DNA of 52,034 nt, taken from assembly GCA_029261395.1 (NCBI GenBank), contig JAJDBJ010000012.1:1-52034 (forward strand). Reading direction: 5' to 3'. This DNA comes from Nitrospinaceae bacterium. Lineage in GTDB: Bacteria; Nitrospinota; Nitrospinia; Nitrospinales; Nitrospinaceae. A program made the translations under genes and the position numbers. Under the pieces are notes generated by a model. It was not told the origin of the DNA, searched no databases, and saw nothing but the letters and a program-made list of their open reading frames with translations. Positions 43,178-50,081 of this stretch are shown piece by piece (the stretch's first letter is position 1; every line of letters begins with the position of its first letter).

Positions 43178-43207
43178 ATTTTAATTGGAATATACAATGT
43201 TTGTCAA
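43178..43207 (-). promoter_or_regulatory. Candidate promoter of the carH-like gene
   Basis: On the minus strand TTGACA (43207-43202) and TAAAAT (43183-43178) are 18 bases apart. The start codon at 43170 would leave almost no leader, so either the mRNA is nearly leaderless or the true -10 is elsewhere. The -35 lies in the left arm of the inverted repeat. Confidence 0.4.
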
Positions 43208-43236
43208 ATCTTTTTAAAAAAACTATTGACAAACAT
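43197..43236. promoter_or_regulatory. Perfect 11-bp inverted repeat: probable CarH operator
   Basis: ATGTTTGTCAA (43197-43207) and TTGACAAACAT (43226-43236) are perfect inverse copies separated by 18 AT-rich bases. Each arm contains the TTGACA of one of the two divergent promoters, so a protein bound here would block both. MerR-family CarH proteins bind such sites over -35 elements. Confidence 0.65.
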
Positions 43237-43254
43237 TAGTCATATTCATATAAC
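43226..43254 (+). promoter_or_regulatory. Strong sigma-70 promoter of the FGE-fold/cytochrome operon
   Basis: TTGACA (43226-43231) and TATAAC (43249-43254) are spaced 17 bases apart, close to ideal. Transcription would start near 43261, about 44 bases before the ATG at 43305. The -35 is part of the right arm of the inverted repeat. Confidence 0.7.
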
Positions 43255-43304
43255 TATAAACGAAACACTAAACAAACCTTATAAAACCATATTGGAGAAA
43301 TGTA

Positions 43305-44354
43305 ATGAAGACGAAGAAAAGGCTTAAATTCGCAATGGTTGCCTTGGCATTGGCCGTTACCGCGGGCTCACCACATGCTTGGGCGGAAATTCAAGTTCCC
43401 GAAGATATGGTCTTGGTTCCAGGCGGATCATTTCTTATGGGAGTCGACAAAGAAACAAATGCCAATACAAAAAAAATGTCTCAAATAAAACAACTCAAAT
43501 ACGCCGTTTCCCGCGAAGCCTTCCATGATGAAGGTCCCGCCCACAACATCAGTTTAGATACTTTCTATTTGGACAAGTATGAAGTGTCCAATCAGCAGTA
43601 CGGGGAATTCATTAAGGCGATGGGACACCCCGCCCCGGCCTACTGGGATGATCACCTGCGTAATAAACCGAATCAGCCGGTGAGTGGTGTGAACTGGCAC
43701 GACGCCACTGCTTACTGCGGCTGGGCTAATAAGCGTCTGCCGACAGAAGCCGAATGGGAAAAAGCCGCACGGGGTCCGGAAGGATACAAGTATCCGTGGG
43801 GCAACGAACTTAACTCAAGCAATGCAAACTTTGCTCGAAATCAGGAGTTCACCGCTAACGTGGACGCTTATCCCGGCGGCAAAAGCCCGTATGGGGCCTA
43901 CAACATGGCCGGAAACGTTTTTGAATGGGTTTCTGATTGGTATGACCCCAACTACTACAAGAGTAGGAAGGATATGACGAACCCGACCGGACCGAAGGAA
44001 GGGGCTTTCCTGAGTAATACCGGCACTTACGTGGACCGTATTGCCGTCGGTAAGAAACGAGTCATCCGCGGCGGTTCCTGGTATGCCCCTGCAGAAAGTA
44101 TAACGAACACTCATCGCTTCTGGAACGATCCCATGAACAACAGTTACGGCGTGGGGCTTGGATTTCGTTGCGCTCGATCGGCGGAAAGTGCATCCACGGA
44201 TCAGGCACGTACTTTCTACATGGAAGCACTGATTCATATGGGTGCAGAAAAATATCCGCAGGCAATGAAGTCCATTGAAAATGCATTGAAACAGGACGCA
44301 ACCAATCCGGAATATCTGCAACTGAAAAAAATGATTCAGAAGCAGGTCCAGTAA
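43305..44354 (+). CDS. Secreted FGE-fold (SUMF1-like) protein, first copy
   Basis: A 349-residue protein with a signal peptide (cleavage near A-W-A, residue 27). The formylglycine-generating-enzyme/SUMF1 fold is clear: V-P-G-G-S-F-L-M-G, then Y-E-V-S-N-x-Q-Y, R-L-P-T-E-A-E-W-E-K-A-A-R-G, Y-N-M-A-G-N-V-F-E-W-V and I-R-G-G-S-W...G-F-R-C. The catalytic copper-binding Cys pair of true FGE (human C336/C341) has no counterpart; only the late Cys289 remains. So it is probably not an FGE, and may act like NirV-type proteins beside nitrite reductases. A TPR-like unit occupies residues 300-345. About 60% similar by eye to the third copy. Confidence 0.85.
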   Translation: MKTKKRLKFAMVALALAVTAGSPHAWAEIQVPEDMVLVPGGSFLMGVDKETNANTKKMSQIKQLKYAVSREAFHDEGPAHNISLDTFYLDKYEVSNQQYGEFIKAMGHPAPAYWDDHLRNKPNQPVSGVNWHDATAYCGWANKRLPTEAEWEKAARGPEGYKYPWGNELNSSNANFARNQEFTANVDAYPGGKSPYGAYNMAGNVFEWVSDWYDPNYYKSRKDMTNPTGPKEGAFLSNTGTYVDRIAVGKKRVIRGGSWYAPAESITNTHRFWNDPMNNSYGVGLGFRCARSAESASTDQARTFYMEALIHMGAEKYPQAMKSIENALKQDATNPEYLQLKKMIQKQVQ

Positions 44355-44370
44355 CTGAAACCCATTTTTA

Positions 44371-44414
44371 GGTTTGATTAAAGAGGAGGGAGTTAACTCC
44401 CTCCTCATCAAACC
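44371..44414 (+). repeat. Long perfect hairpin between operon genes
   Basis: GAGGAGGGAGTTAACTCCCTCCTC spans 44383-44406 as a perfect 24-base palindrome (12-bp arms). It is extended by GGTTTGAT (44371-44378) and ATCAAACC (44407-44414) after a four-base bulge, giving about 20 paired bases. No T run follows. Confidence 0.6.
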
Positions 44415-44455
44415 CAGAATTGGAAATAGGCTCGTATGGTTAGGGAGACTTTGAA

Positions 44456-44833
44456 ATGGATACAAATCATAAGAAAGACAAAAAATATTTAGCGGTCTTC
44501 ATACTGGCTCTCCTATTGTTCCCTTTGATTTTTCCGAACGGTAGTTGGTGTGAGGAAACGATGGAACAACGCGTGATGAACAACACTTCCCACGCACGGT
44601 TGGCGGTAGAACAGGCTTGGGAAACTTACCATCATGCGGCATTGGGCGGAACCCTCTCATCTCCCATGTCACAAACAGAACTCGAAATGAATCTCCATTT
44701 GTCACGAGCTCTCCTTGCATCTGCTTATGAAGCTGAAGATAGAGGTGATATGAAAACGGCCCATAAGCTGATCAAACAAAGTATGCAAATCACAGACAAA
44801 GTCATAGTTGAAAGCCAGGAGCCTAAAAAATGA
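44456..44833 (+). CDS. Small secreted helical protein
   Basis: A 125-residue protein with an N-terminal signal or anchor helix (about 12-32). The mature part is helical and charged, with H-A-R-L-A-V-E-Q-A-W and a late A-H-K-L-I-K-Q-S-M, resembling one or two TPR-like hairpins. I do not recognise a family. Its stop overlaps the start of the next FGE-fold gene (ATGA), so the two are translated together and may interact. Confidence 0.72.
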   Translation: MDTNHKKDKKYLAVFILALLLFPLIFPNGSWCEETMEQRVMNNTSHARLAVEQAWETYHHAALGGTLSSPMSQTELEMNLHLSRALLASAYEAEDRGDMKTAHKLIKQSMQITDKVIVESQEPKK

Positions 44834-45636
44834 AATCTGCATTAAAAGTAATAAATTTGATATTTATGGCATTTTTGATTTTGCCGTCATTCGAACTCTC
44901 TTCCGTGGTTTATGCGGATTCTTTAAAGAAGAAAAGCAGGGACCCGGTTCAAATGACAACTATTCCAGCGGGAGAATTCCTCATGGGCAGCAAACAAGCG
45001 GAAGGCAGACTTGATGAACGGCCTCAGAGAAAAATATATTTGGATTCCTATGCAATCGATATTAATGAAGTGACCAACGAACGCTATTTAAATTTTATTC
45101 ATTCGACAGGGCGAAAAGAACCACCGAATCCGTATGGAGATCGATTGCTGTCGGAAGAAACCGGCATTGGTTCTTTGCCGGTGGTTCAAGTGACCTGGTA
45201 TGACGCGGTGGATTATTGCCGTTGGGCAGGAAAACGCCTGCCTACCGAGGCGGAGTGGGAAAAAGCAGCACGCGGAGCCCACGGGGCATTATTCCCATGG
45301 GGCGCACAGTCACCTCAAACAAAGCCTGTCAATTTTGAAAAGAACTGGGATGGAACGAAAACCCTTTGGCCGGTTGGATCAAAAACTGAGACCTCTTCAT
45401 CTTATGGGATACACGACATGGCCGGAAATGTTCGCGAATGGGTGCAGGACTGGTATGCCCCAGATTATTACGCGAACGGGCCTACTAAAAATCCACAAGG
45501 GCCAAAAAATGGAATTTTAAAGGTAATCAAAGGCGGATCGTGGCACAGCTTTAAAGCTGATGTGAGATCGGCCGCAAGAGGCAAGGGTGGGTTCGCACTC
45601 AAGACAGATGGTATTGGTTTTCGTTGCGTCAGGTAG
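44830..45636 (+). CDS. Secreted FGE-fold (SUMF1-like) protein, second, shorter copy
   Basis: A 268-residue protein with a signal peptide (about residues 1-29). The fold motifs are intact: I-P-A-G-E-F-L-M-G, I-N-E-V-T-N-E-R-Y, R-L-P-T-E-A-E-W-E-K-A-A-R-G, D-M-A-G-N-V-R-E-W-V and K-G-G-S-W...G-F-R-C. As in its neighbours, the FGE catalytic Cys pair is missing: the position of C341 is Ser in R-S-A-A-R. It lacks the C-terminal TPR extension of the other two and is clearly more diverged. Coupled to the upstream gene by ATGA. Confidence 0.85.
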   Translation: MKSALKVINLIFMAFLILPSFELSSVVYADSLKKKSRDPVQMTTIPAGEFLMGSKQAEGRLDERPQRKIYLDSYAIDINEVTNERYLNFIHSTGRKEPPNPYGDRLLSEETGIGSLPVVQVTWYDAVDYCRWAGKRLPTEAEWEKAARGAHGALFPWGAQSPQTKPVNFEKNWDGTKTLWPVGSKTETSSSYGIHDMAGNVREWVQDWYAPDYYANGPTKNPQGPKNGILKVIKGGSWHSFKADVRSAARGKGGFALKTDGIGFRCVR

Positions 45637-45675
45637 ATCAAATTCCTTTAGACAATCAAACTTCAGGAGGCTTCT

Positions 45676-46773
45676 ATGAGGTGGCATTTAAATAAATCTT
45701 TTATCAAAGTCGTAAACATATTTTTTATGGTCGTCTTTCTGGCGATGCCTCTTTCACCAATTGAGGCAACAGAAAGCCTGGCCCCCGAAAACATGGCTCT
45801 GATCAATCCTGGTGGTTTTATGCGAGGAATTGATAAAGAAAAACCGGTAAAGGACAATAATAATAAGTCGCCGTCCCAAAAATTTAAATATGCGGTATCC
45901 CAGAAAGCCTTCGCAGACGAGGGTCCGGCCGGAATGATATATCTAAGCGCCTATTATATAGACAAGTATGAGGTTTCAAATGCCCAGTACACCGAGTTCA
46001 TCAAAGCCACCGATTATCCCGCCCCCGCTTATTGGGATCACCATCATTTAAATCAGCCCAACCAACCCGTAACCGGGGTGAACTGGTACGATTCCAATGC
46101 TTATTGTCACTGGGCGAACAAAAGATTGCCAACGGAAGCGGAATGGGAAAAGGCTGCCCGTGGACCGGCTGGTTCAATCTATCCATGGGGGAATGAACTG
46201 GATATTACCAAAGCAAATTTTGCAAGAGGGACGAGAAAAGTTCAGAAGAACCAAAAGTACCCCGCTACGGTCAATGTGGATTCCCACCCAGAAGGAAAAA
46301 GTTATTACGGAGTCTACAACATGGCAGGAAATGTTTTTGAGTGGGTTCAGGACTGGTATGACCCGAATTATTACACGACTTCAAAAGAGGTAAGAAACCC
46401 ACAGGGTCCTTACCAGGGCATTAAGCTTGGAACCACAGGTACCTACATCGATAAGTTGGCCTCTGGAAAAAAGAAAGTTATCCGCGGGGGATCATGGTTC
46501 GCCCCGGCCCACAGCATCACCACCACTCACCGTTTCTGGAATGATCCTATGAATAACTCTTACGGAGTTGGATTGGGATTTCGATGTGCTCGCAGTTTGG
46601 AAAGTGATCCTGAAATGCAATCCCGTTCATTTTATATGAACGCCCTTATTCAAATGGGAGTTGAAAAACATAAGGAAGCTTTAATATCTATCAACAAAGC
46701 TTTGAGATCCAGTCCCAAAAATAAAGAATATCAGAGTCTGAAATTGATGATTGAAGGACAAAGCAACCCCTAG
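45676..46773 (+). CDS. Secreted FGE-fold (SUMF1-like) protein, third copy
   Basis: A 365-residue protein with a signal peptide (about 1-33). It closely follows the first copy along its whole length, including P-A-P-A-Y-W-D, R-L-P-T-E-A-E-W-E-K-A-A-R-G, I-R-G-G-S-W-F-A-P, the N-D-P-M-N-N-S-Y-G-V-G-L-G-F-R-C end and the C-terminal TPR-like unit. The FGE Cys pair is again absent. The base composition is more AT-rich than copy one, so the duplication is not very recent. RBS AGGAGG lies just before the ATG. Confidence 0.85.
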   Translation: MRWHLNKSFIKVVNIFFMVVFLAMPLSPIEATESLAPENMALINPGGFMRGIDKEKPVKDNNNKSPSQKFKYAVSQKAFADEGPAGMIYLSAYYIDKYEVSNAQYTEFIKATDYPAPAYWDHHHLNQPNQPVTGVNWYDSNAYCHWANKRLPTEAEWEKAARGPAGSIYPWGNELDITKANFARGTRKVQKNQKYPATVNVDSHPEGKSYYGVYNMAGNVFEWVQDWYDPNYYTTSKEVRNPQGPYQGIKLGTTGTYIDKLASGKKKVIRGGSWFAPAHSITTTHRFWNDPMNNSYGVGLGFRCARSLESDPEMQSRSFYMNALIQMGVEKHKEALISINKALRSSPKNKEYQSLKLMIEGQSNP

Positions 46774-46815
46774 TTCGAGCGGATATGGAGTTCGACAAAG
46801 AGAAAGGGAAAAAAG

Positions 46816-47173
46816 ATGAAAAAGTTTATTTTAAGTTCACTTGTTCTGATTTTGAATTTATTCATAATTTCCTGTTCTGTTGAACCTCGAAAAAACGGTT
46901 CCCGAGGAATACAAAGCGGGACATAAGCATTATCAAAGGATATGCGCCAATTGCCATGGACCGGATGCCATGGGGGGTAACAGGGCACCGAAATTGATTC
47001 AAAAAATTTACTCTTCGGATGCTTATTCAAACGAAATGTTTACCCAAATCATTCTAAATGGATCCAATTCGGGATCCATGCCTTCTCTAAAAGACAAATT
47101 ATCTGACAAAGAGATAGAGCAGGTCATTAAATACATAAGGTATTCACAAAGAGTGTCGGACTTAACATCCTAA
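46816..47173 (+). pseudogene. Lipoprotein cytochrome c interrupted by a +1 shift at an A6 run
   Basis: The ATG at 46816 starts a lipoprotein signal (M-K-K-F-I-L-S-S-L, lipobox I-I-S-C). That frame stops at 46923. The cytochrome domain with C-A-N-C-H near the start and M-P-S-L-K as a likely distal-ligand region lies in the +1 frame from 46880 to 47173. Removing one A from the six-base run at 46890-46895 joins signal and domain into one normal 118-residue lipoprotein cytochrome c. The cause may be a sequencing error, a real mutation, or slippage at the A run. Confidence 0.75.
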
Positions 47174-47197
47174 GAAGTCTGGCATTGGGAGAATAAA

Positions 47198-47665
47198 ATG
47201 TTCACTGTAAATTTATTAAAATTTAAAATTTTATTGATGTCATTGACTTTGTGCTTTTTATTCCTGCCCGCCTTAGAAGCGGCTTGGGCTAAAGAGTGTC
47301 CCCAGGATAGGCAGACTCAAAAGGCGCCCCCCACCTATCTAAGTAAAAAAAATCCTCTGAGGGAGGAACCGCGGTTTATTAAAAAAGGTAAAGTTCTTTC
47401 CCATATTAAAGCCAAGCCGATTGCCTGTAAGCAGTGCCATGGAATGAGTGGAGAAGGAAATGGAGCGATGGCGTTTAATATGAATCCCAAGCCAAGGAAC
47501 TTTAAATGTAAGGCCACAATGTCTGAAATCCCAGATGGTCAGTTGTTTTGGATAATTAAAAACGGCTCCAAGGGAACCCCCATGCCTTCTTACAAACACC
47601 TCTCGGATGAAAAGATATGGCAATTGATTCACTACATTCGATCTTTACCAAAATCGATTTCATAA
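47198..47665 (+). CDS. Secreted monohaem cytochrome c
   Basis: A 155-residue protein with a signal peptide (about 1-31, cleavage near A-W-A). One haem c site C-K-Q-C-H is seen near residue 77, with G-T-P-M-P-S-Y as the probable Met ligand loop near residue 127, as in cytochrome c class I/C551-type domains. An N-terminal extension of about 45 residues is rich in Lys and Pro. It is the last gene of the operon and probably carries electrons in the periplasm. RBS GGGAG. Confidence 0.85.
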   Translation: MFTVNLLKFKILLMSLTLCFLFLPALEAAWAKECPQDRQTQKAPPTYLSKKNPLREEPRFIKKGKVLSHIKAKPIACKQCHGMSGEGNGAMAFNMNPKPRNFKCKATMSEIPDGQLFWIIKNGSKGTPMPSYKHLSDEKIWQLIHYIRSLPKSIS

Positions 47666-47739
47666 TCTAGTTTAATTTTTTTAACATTGATCTAAAGTTG
47701 ACCCTGAAAAAATGGGGTGTAGCCGTGCGCACGGTTTGC

Positions 47740-48574
47740 AGAAAACCGTTGTCCGCTCCCGTGTCCCTTATGGCAGGTTACAGCCCTCTCCGACCTGCCA
47801 GAGGGTTGGACCGATGAGCAGGAAGGCGGAACTTACCGTTTAACGAAACGCCAGGACCAAGCCCTGTTCGGTTACAACGTCGGTCCCCATTCCTGGAAAC
47901 AATTTCCTTTCCCCCCGCAACAAAAACTCTGGACAGCAAAACGCAACGATCAAGGGTTTGAAATCCATCCTGAGGATGAGAAGCCGCCTCGATATGCGTT
48001 TTTGGGAGTACGGTCCTGCGAACTGCACGCGATCGCCATTCAAGATAAGGTGTTTCTGGGAGGTGATTATGTGGATCCTGTTTACAAGGCGCGCCGCGAA
48101 AATGCGCTGATTATTGCTGTCAATTGCGGGCTGGCTCTTACCCGGGCTTATATGGATTTCGACGCCGCACAATGGTTCCCGGTTGAAACGGTGCCAGCAC
48201 GTCATTCCTCAGATTGTATCAGCGGTGACATTCTTCTGGGTTTACAAAAACCCGACCAATGTTCATCATTTGGTACTGCCTGCACCCCGGATCAACCTCT
48301 GGGTGCGCCGATGGTTTCGTCCGAAGGCGCCTGCGAAATTCTCGTGCTGGACCCGTTGTATGTGGCCAACGAAGGACGCTTTGTAGCCATCCTTCCAGAA
48401 AAGGATTCTGATAAGGCGCAAGCGATTATCCAGAAACATTTTTCAGAGTCACCGCCCAGGATGATAAGATATGTTAAAGAGGGAACTCAACCTGTAGTCA
48501 CATTGGAAAACTTCCTGAGCTCCCATCGAGTGCTGGATTTGCCCAGCGGAGAACAACTGCCGCGCATCTGCTAA
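47740..48574 (+). pseudogene. Fused fossil of hydrogenase genes: hydB'-hypD'-hypE'
   Basis: One open frame joins pieces of three unrelated proteins. About 47786-48130 (L-S-D-L-P-E-G-W-T-D-E-Q-E, later G-V-R-S-C-E-L-H-A-I-A-I-Q-D) matches the N-terminal half of the group 3b hydrogenase/sulfhydrogenase beta subunit, ending before its CFC Fe-S motif. About 48131-48330 (A-Y-M-D-F-D-A-A, C-T-P-D-Q-P-L-G, M-V-S-S-E-G-A-C) matches the HypD C-terminus. From about 48332 (C-E-I-L-V-L-D-P-L-Y-V-A-N-E-G) to G-E-Q-L-P-R-I-C at the stop it matches the HypE C-terminus. The two joints are internal deletions. The first bases (47740-47790) appear frameshifted, and no proper start is seen. Confidence 0.8.
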
Positions 48575-48593
48575 CCGTACCATCAGGAAACCC

Positions 48594-49994
48594 ATGCCAA
48601 CCCTTAAATTTTTAGGTGCCATTCAACAGGTAACAGGTTCATGCTACCTGGTAGAAACAACACAAGGCAAAATACTTCTGGAATGCGGGATGTATCAGGG
48701 AGAATTGAGACCCGAGAAATCTCCGGAAAGATTTTTTAGTTTTGATCCAGGAACTATCGATGCCGTTATCCTGTCCCACGCCCATCTTGATCATTCCGGC
48801 CTTCTGCCAAAACTAGCCCGTGAGGGCTATCGTGGCCCGGTTTTCGTTACGGAACCTACCCGCGACCTGCTGGGAGTGATGCTGAAAGATGCGGCCTTCC
48901 TGCAGGAGAAAGATGTTGAATGGGAGAACAGAATACGCCAGCGTACTGGAAAAGAGATCATCGAACCTCTTTACGATATGAAAGACGCAGAAAATGCGCT
49001 GGGTCTTTTAAAAGGCCTTGGGTACAACCAGAGGACACAAGTTATTCCCGGGATTGAACTCCGTTTTCGCGACGCCGGGCACATAATCGGTTCGGCTATC
49101 GTTGAGTTGTGGGTCGATAAGCACGGCACCCGTACAAAAATTGTGTTTTCAGGCGACCTGGGCAACTCTTTTTCTCCGCTTCTGCGCGACCCTGAGACCC
49201 TCGAAACGGCCGATATTCTATTGATGGAATCCACTTATGGAGATCGCGATCACCGCAATGCGGACGAGACTTTGGCGGAATTCAAACAGGTTTTGGATAC
49301 GGCAATAGAGGGTGGTGGCAACACTTTCATTCCGGCTTTTGCTGTGGGGCGTACTCAAGACCTCCTTTATCATTTAGGAAAGTTTTATCGCAAAGGGGTC
49401 TTAAAACAGCAAAAAGTGTTTCTTGACAGTCCGATGGCGACCAGTGTCAGTGAGATTTATGCCCGGCACAGAGATCTTTATAATAACGAAAATCCGGAGT
49501 TTAATAAAGCGATCCTGCGCGGGTGGGAAAACTGGCTACCCATACTGAGTTATACCCGCACCACTCTGGAGTCGATGGCGCTCAATAACATCACAAGCGG
49601 CGCAATTATAATTGCCGGCAGTGGTATGTGTACCGGGGGACGAATACGGCATCACTTTAAACACAACCTTTGGCGAAGTAAAAGTCATATCGTTTTCACG
49701 GGGTTCCAGGCGCGGGGAACACTTGGGCGGAACCTGGTCGACGGCGCCAAGCAAGTGAGATTTATGGGGCAGGAGTTTGCGGTCAAGGCGAAGATACATA
49801 CGCTTGGCGGTTTTTCGGCCCATGCCGGACAGAGTCAACTATTGGATTGGGCGGGGCAATTTCAGAAAAAGCGGCCTCACCTGTATCTGGTGCATGGGGA
49901 GTTGGATAAAATGCTGGCTTTGCAGAATAAATTCCATGAAGAGTATAATTGGCATGCCAACATTCCGGCTTCCGGCGAAACCATCCAACTTTAA
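48594..49994 (+). CDS. Beta-CASP metallo-beta-lactamase RNase-like protein
   Basis: A 466-residue protein. S-H-A-H-L-D-H-S-G near residue 60 is the HxHxDH zinc site. A beta-CASP region follows, with D-S-P-M-A near residue 282 and the typical G-S-G-M-C-T-G-G-R-I near residue 343. The C-terminal T-L-G-G-F-S-A-H-A motif is that of the RNA-specificity/RMMBL domain. Proteins of this type are related to CPSF73/Ysh1 and bacterial RNA-processing nucleases. It starts 19 bases after the hydrogenase fossil. Such genes occur beside hydrogenases and stress ATPases in other bacteria, so it may be part of the same former island. Confidence 0.87.
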   Translation: MPTLKFLGAIQQVTGSCYLVETTQGKILLECGMYQGELRPEKSPERFFSFDPGTIDAVILSHAHLDHSGLLPKLAREGYRGPVFVTEPTRDLLGVMLKDAAFLQEKDVEWENRIRQRTGKEIIEPLYDMKDAENALGLLKGLGYNQRTQVIPGIELRFRDAGHIIGSAIVELWVDKHGTRTKIVFSGDLGNSFSPLLRDPETLETADILLMESTYGDRDHRNADETLAEFKQVLDTAIEGGGNTFIPAFAVGRTQDLLYHLGKFYRKGVLKQQKVFLDSPMATSVSEIYARHRDLYNNENPEFNKAILRGWENWLPILSYTRTTLESMALNNITSGAIIIAGSGMCTGGRIRHHFKHNLWRSKSHIVFTGFQARGTLGRNLVDGAKQVRFMGQEFAVKAKIHTLGGFSAHAGQSQLLDWAGQFQKKRPHLYLVHGELDKMLALQNKFHEEYNWHANIPASGETIQL

Positions 49995-50081
49995 AAAATA
50001 AAAATTTAATTTTTTTCGTAATGGCCAATAATCAAAGGTTAGTGCCTTTAAAAGAAACGAAACTATCCGAGAAAACTAAAG

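Noticed and set aside
43305-46773. True formylglycine-generating (sulfatase-activating) enzymes
   Set aside because: The two copper-binding catalytic cysteines are absent in all three proteins and no sulfatase is nearby.
48002-48574. A single functional 190-residue protein
   Set aside because: Its parts match three unrelated hydrogenase-related proteins end to end, so it is a deletion scar rather than one gene.
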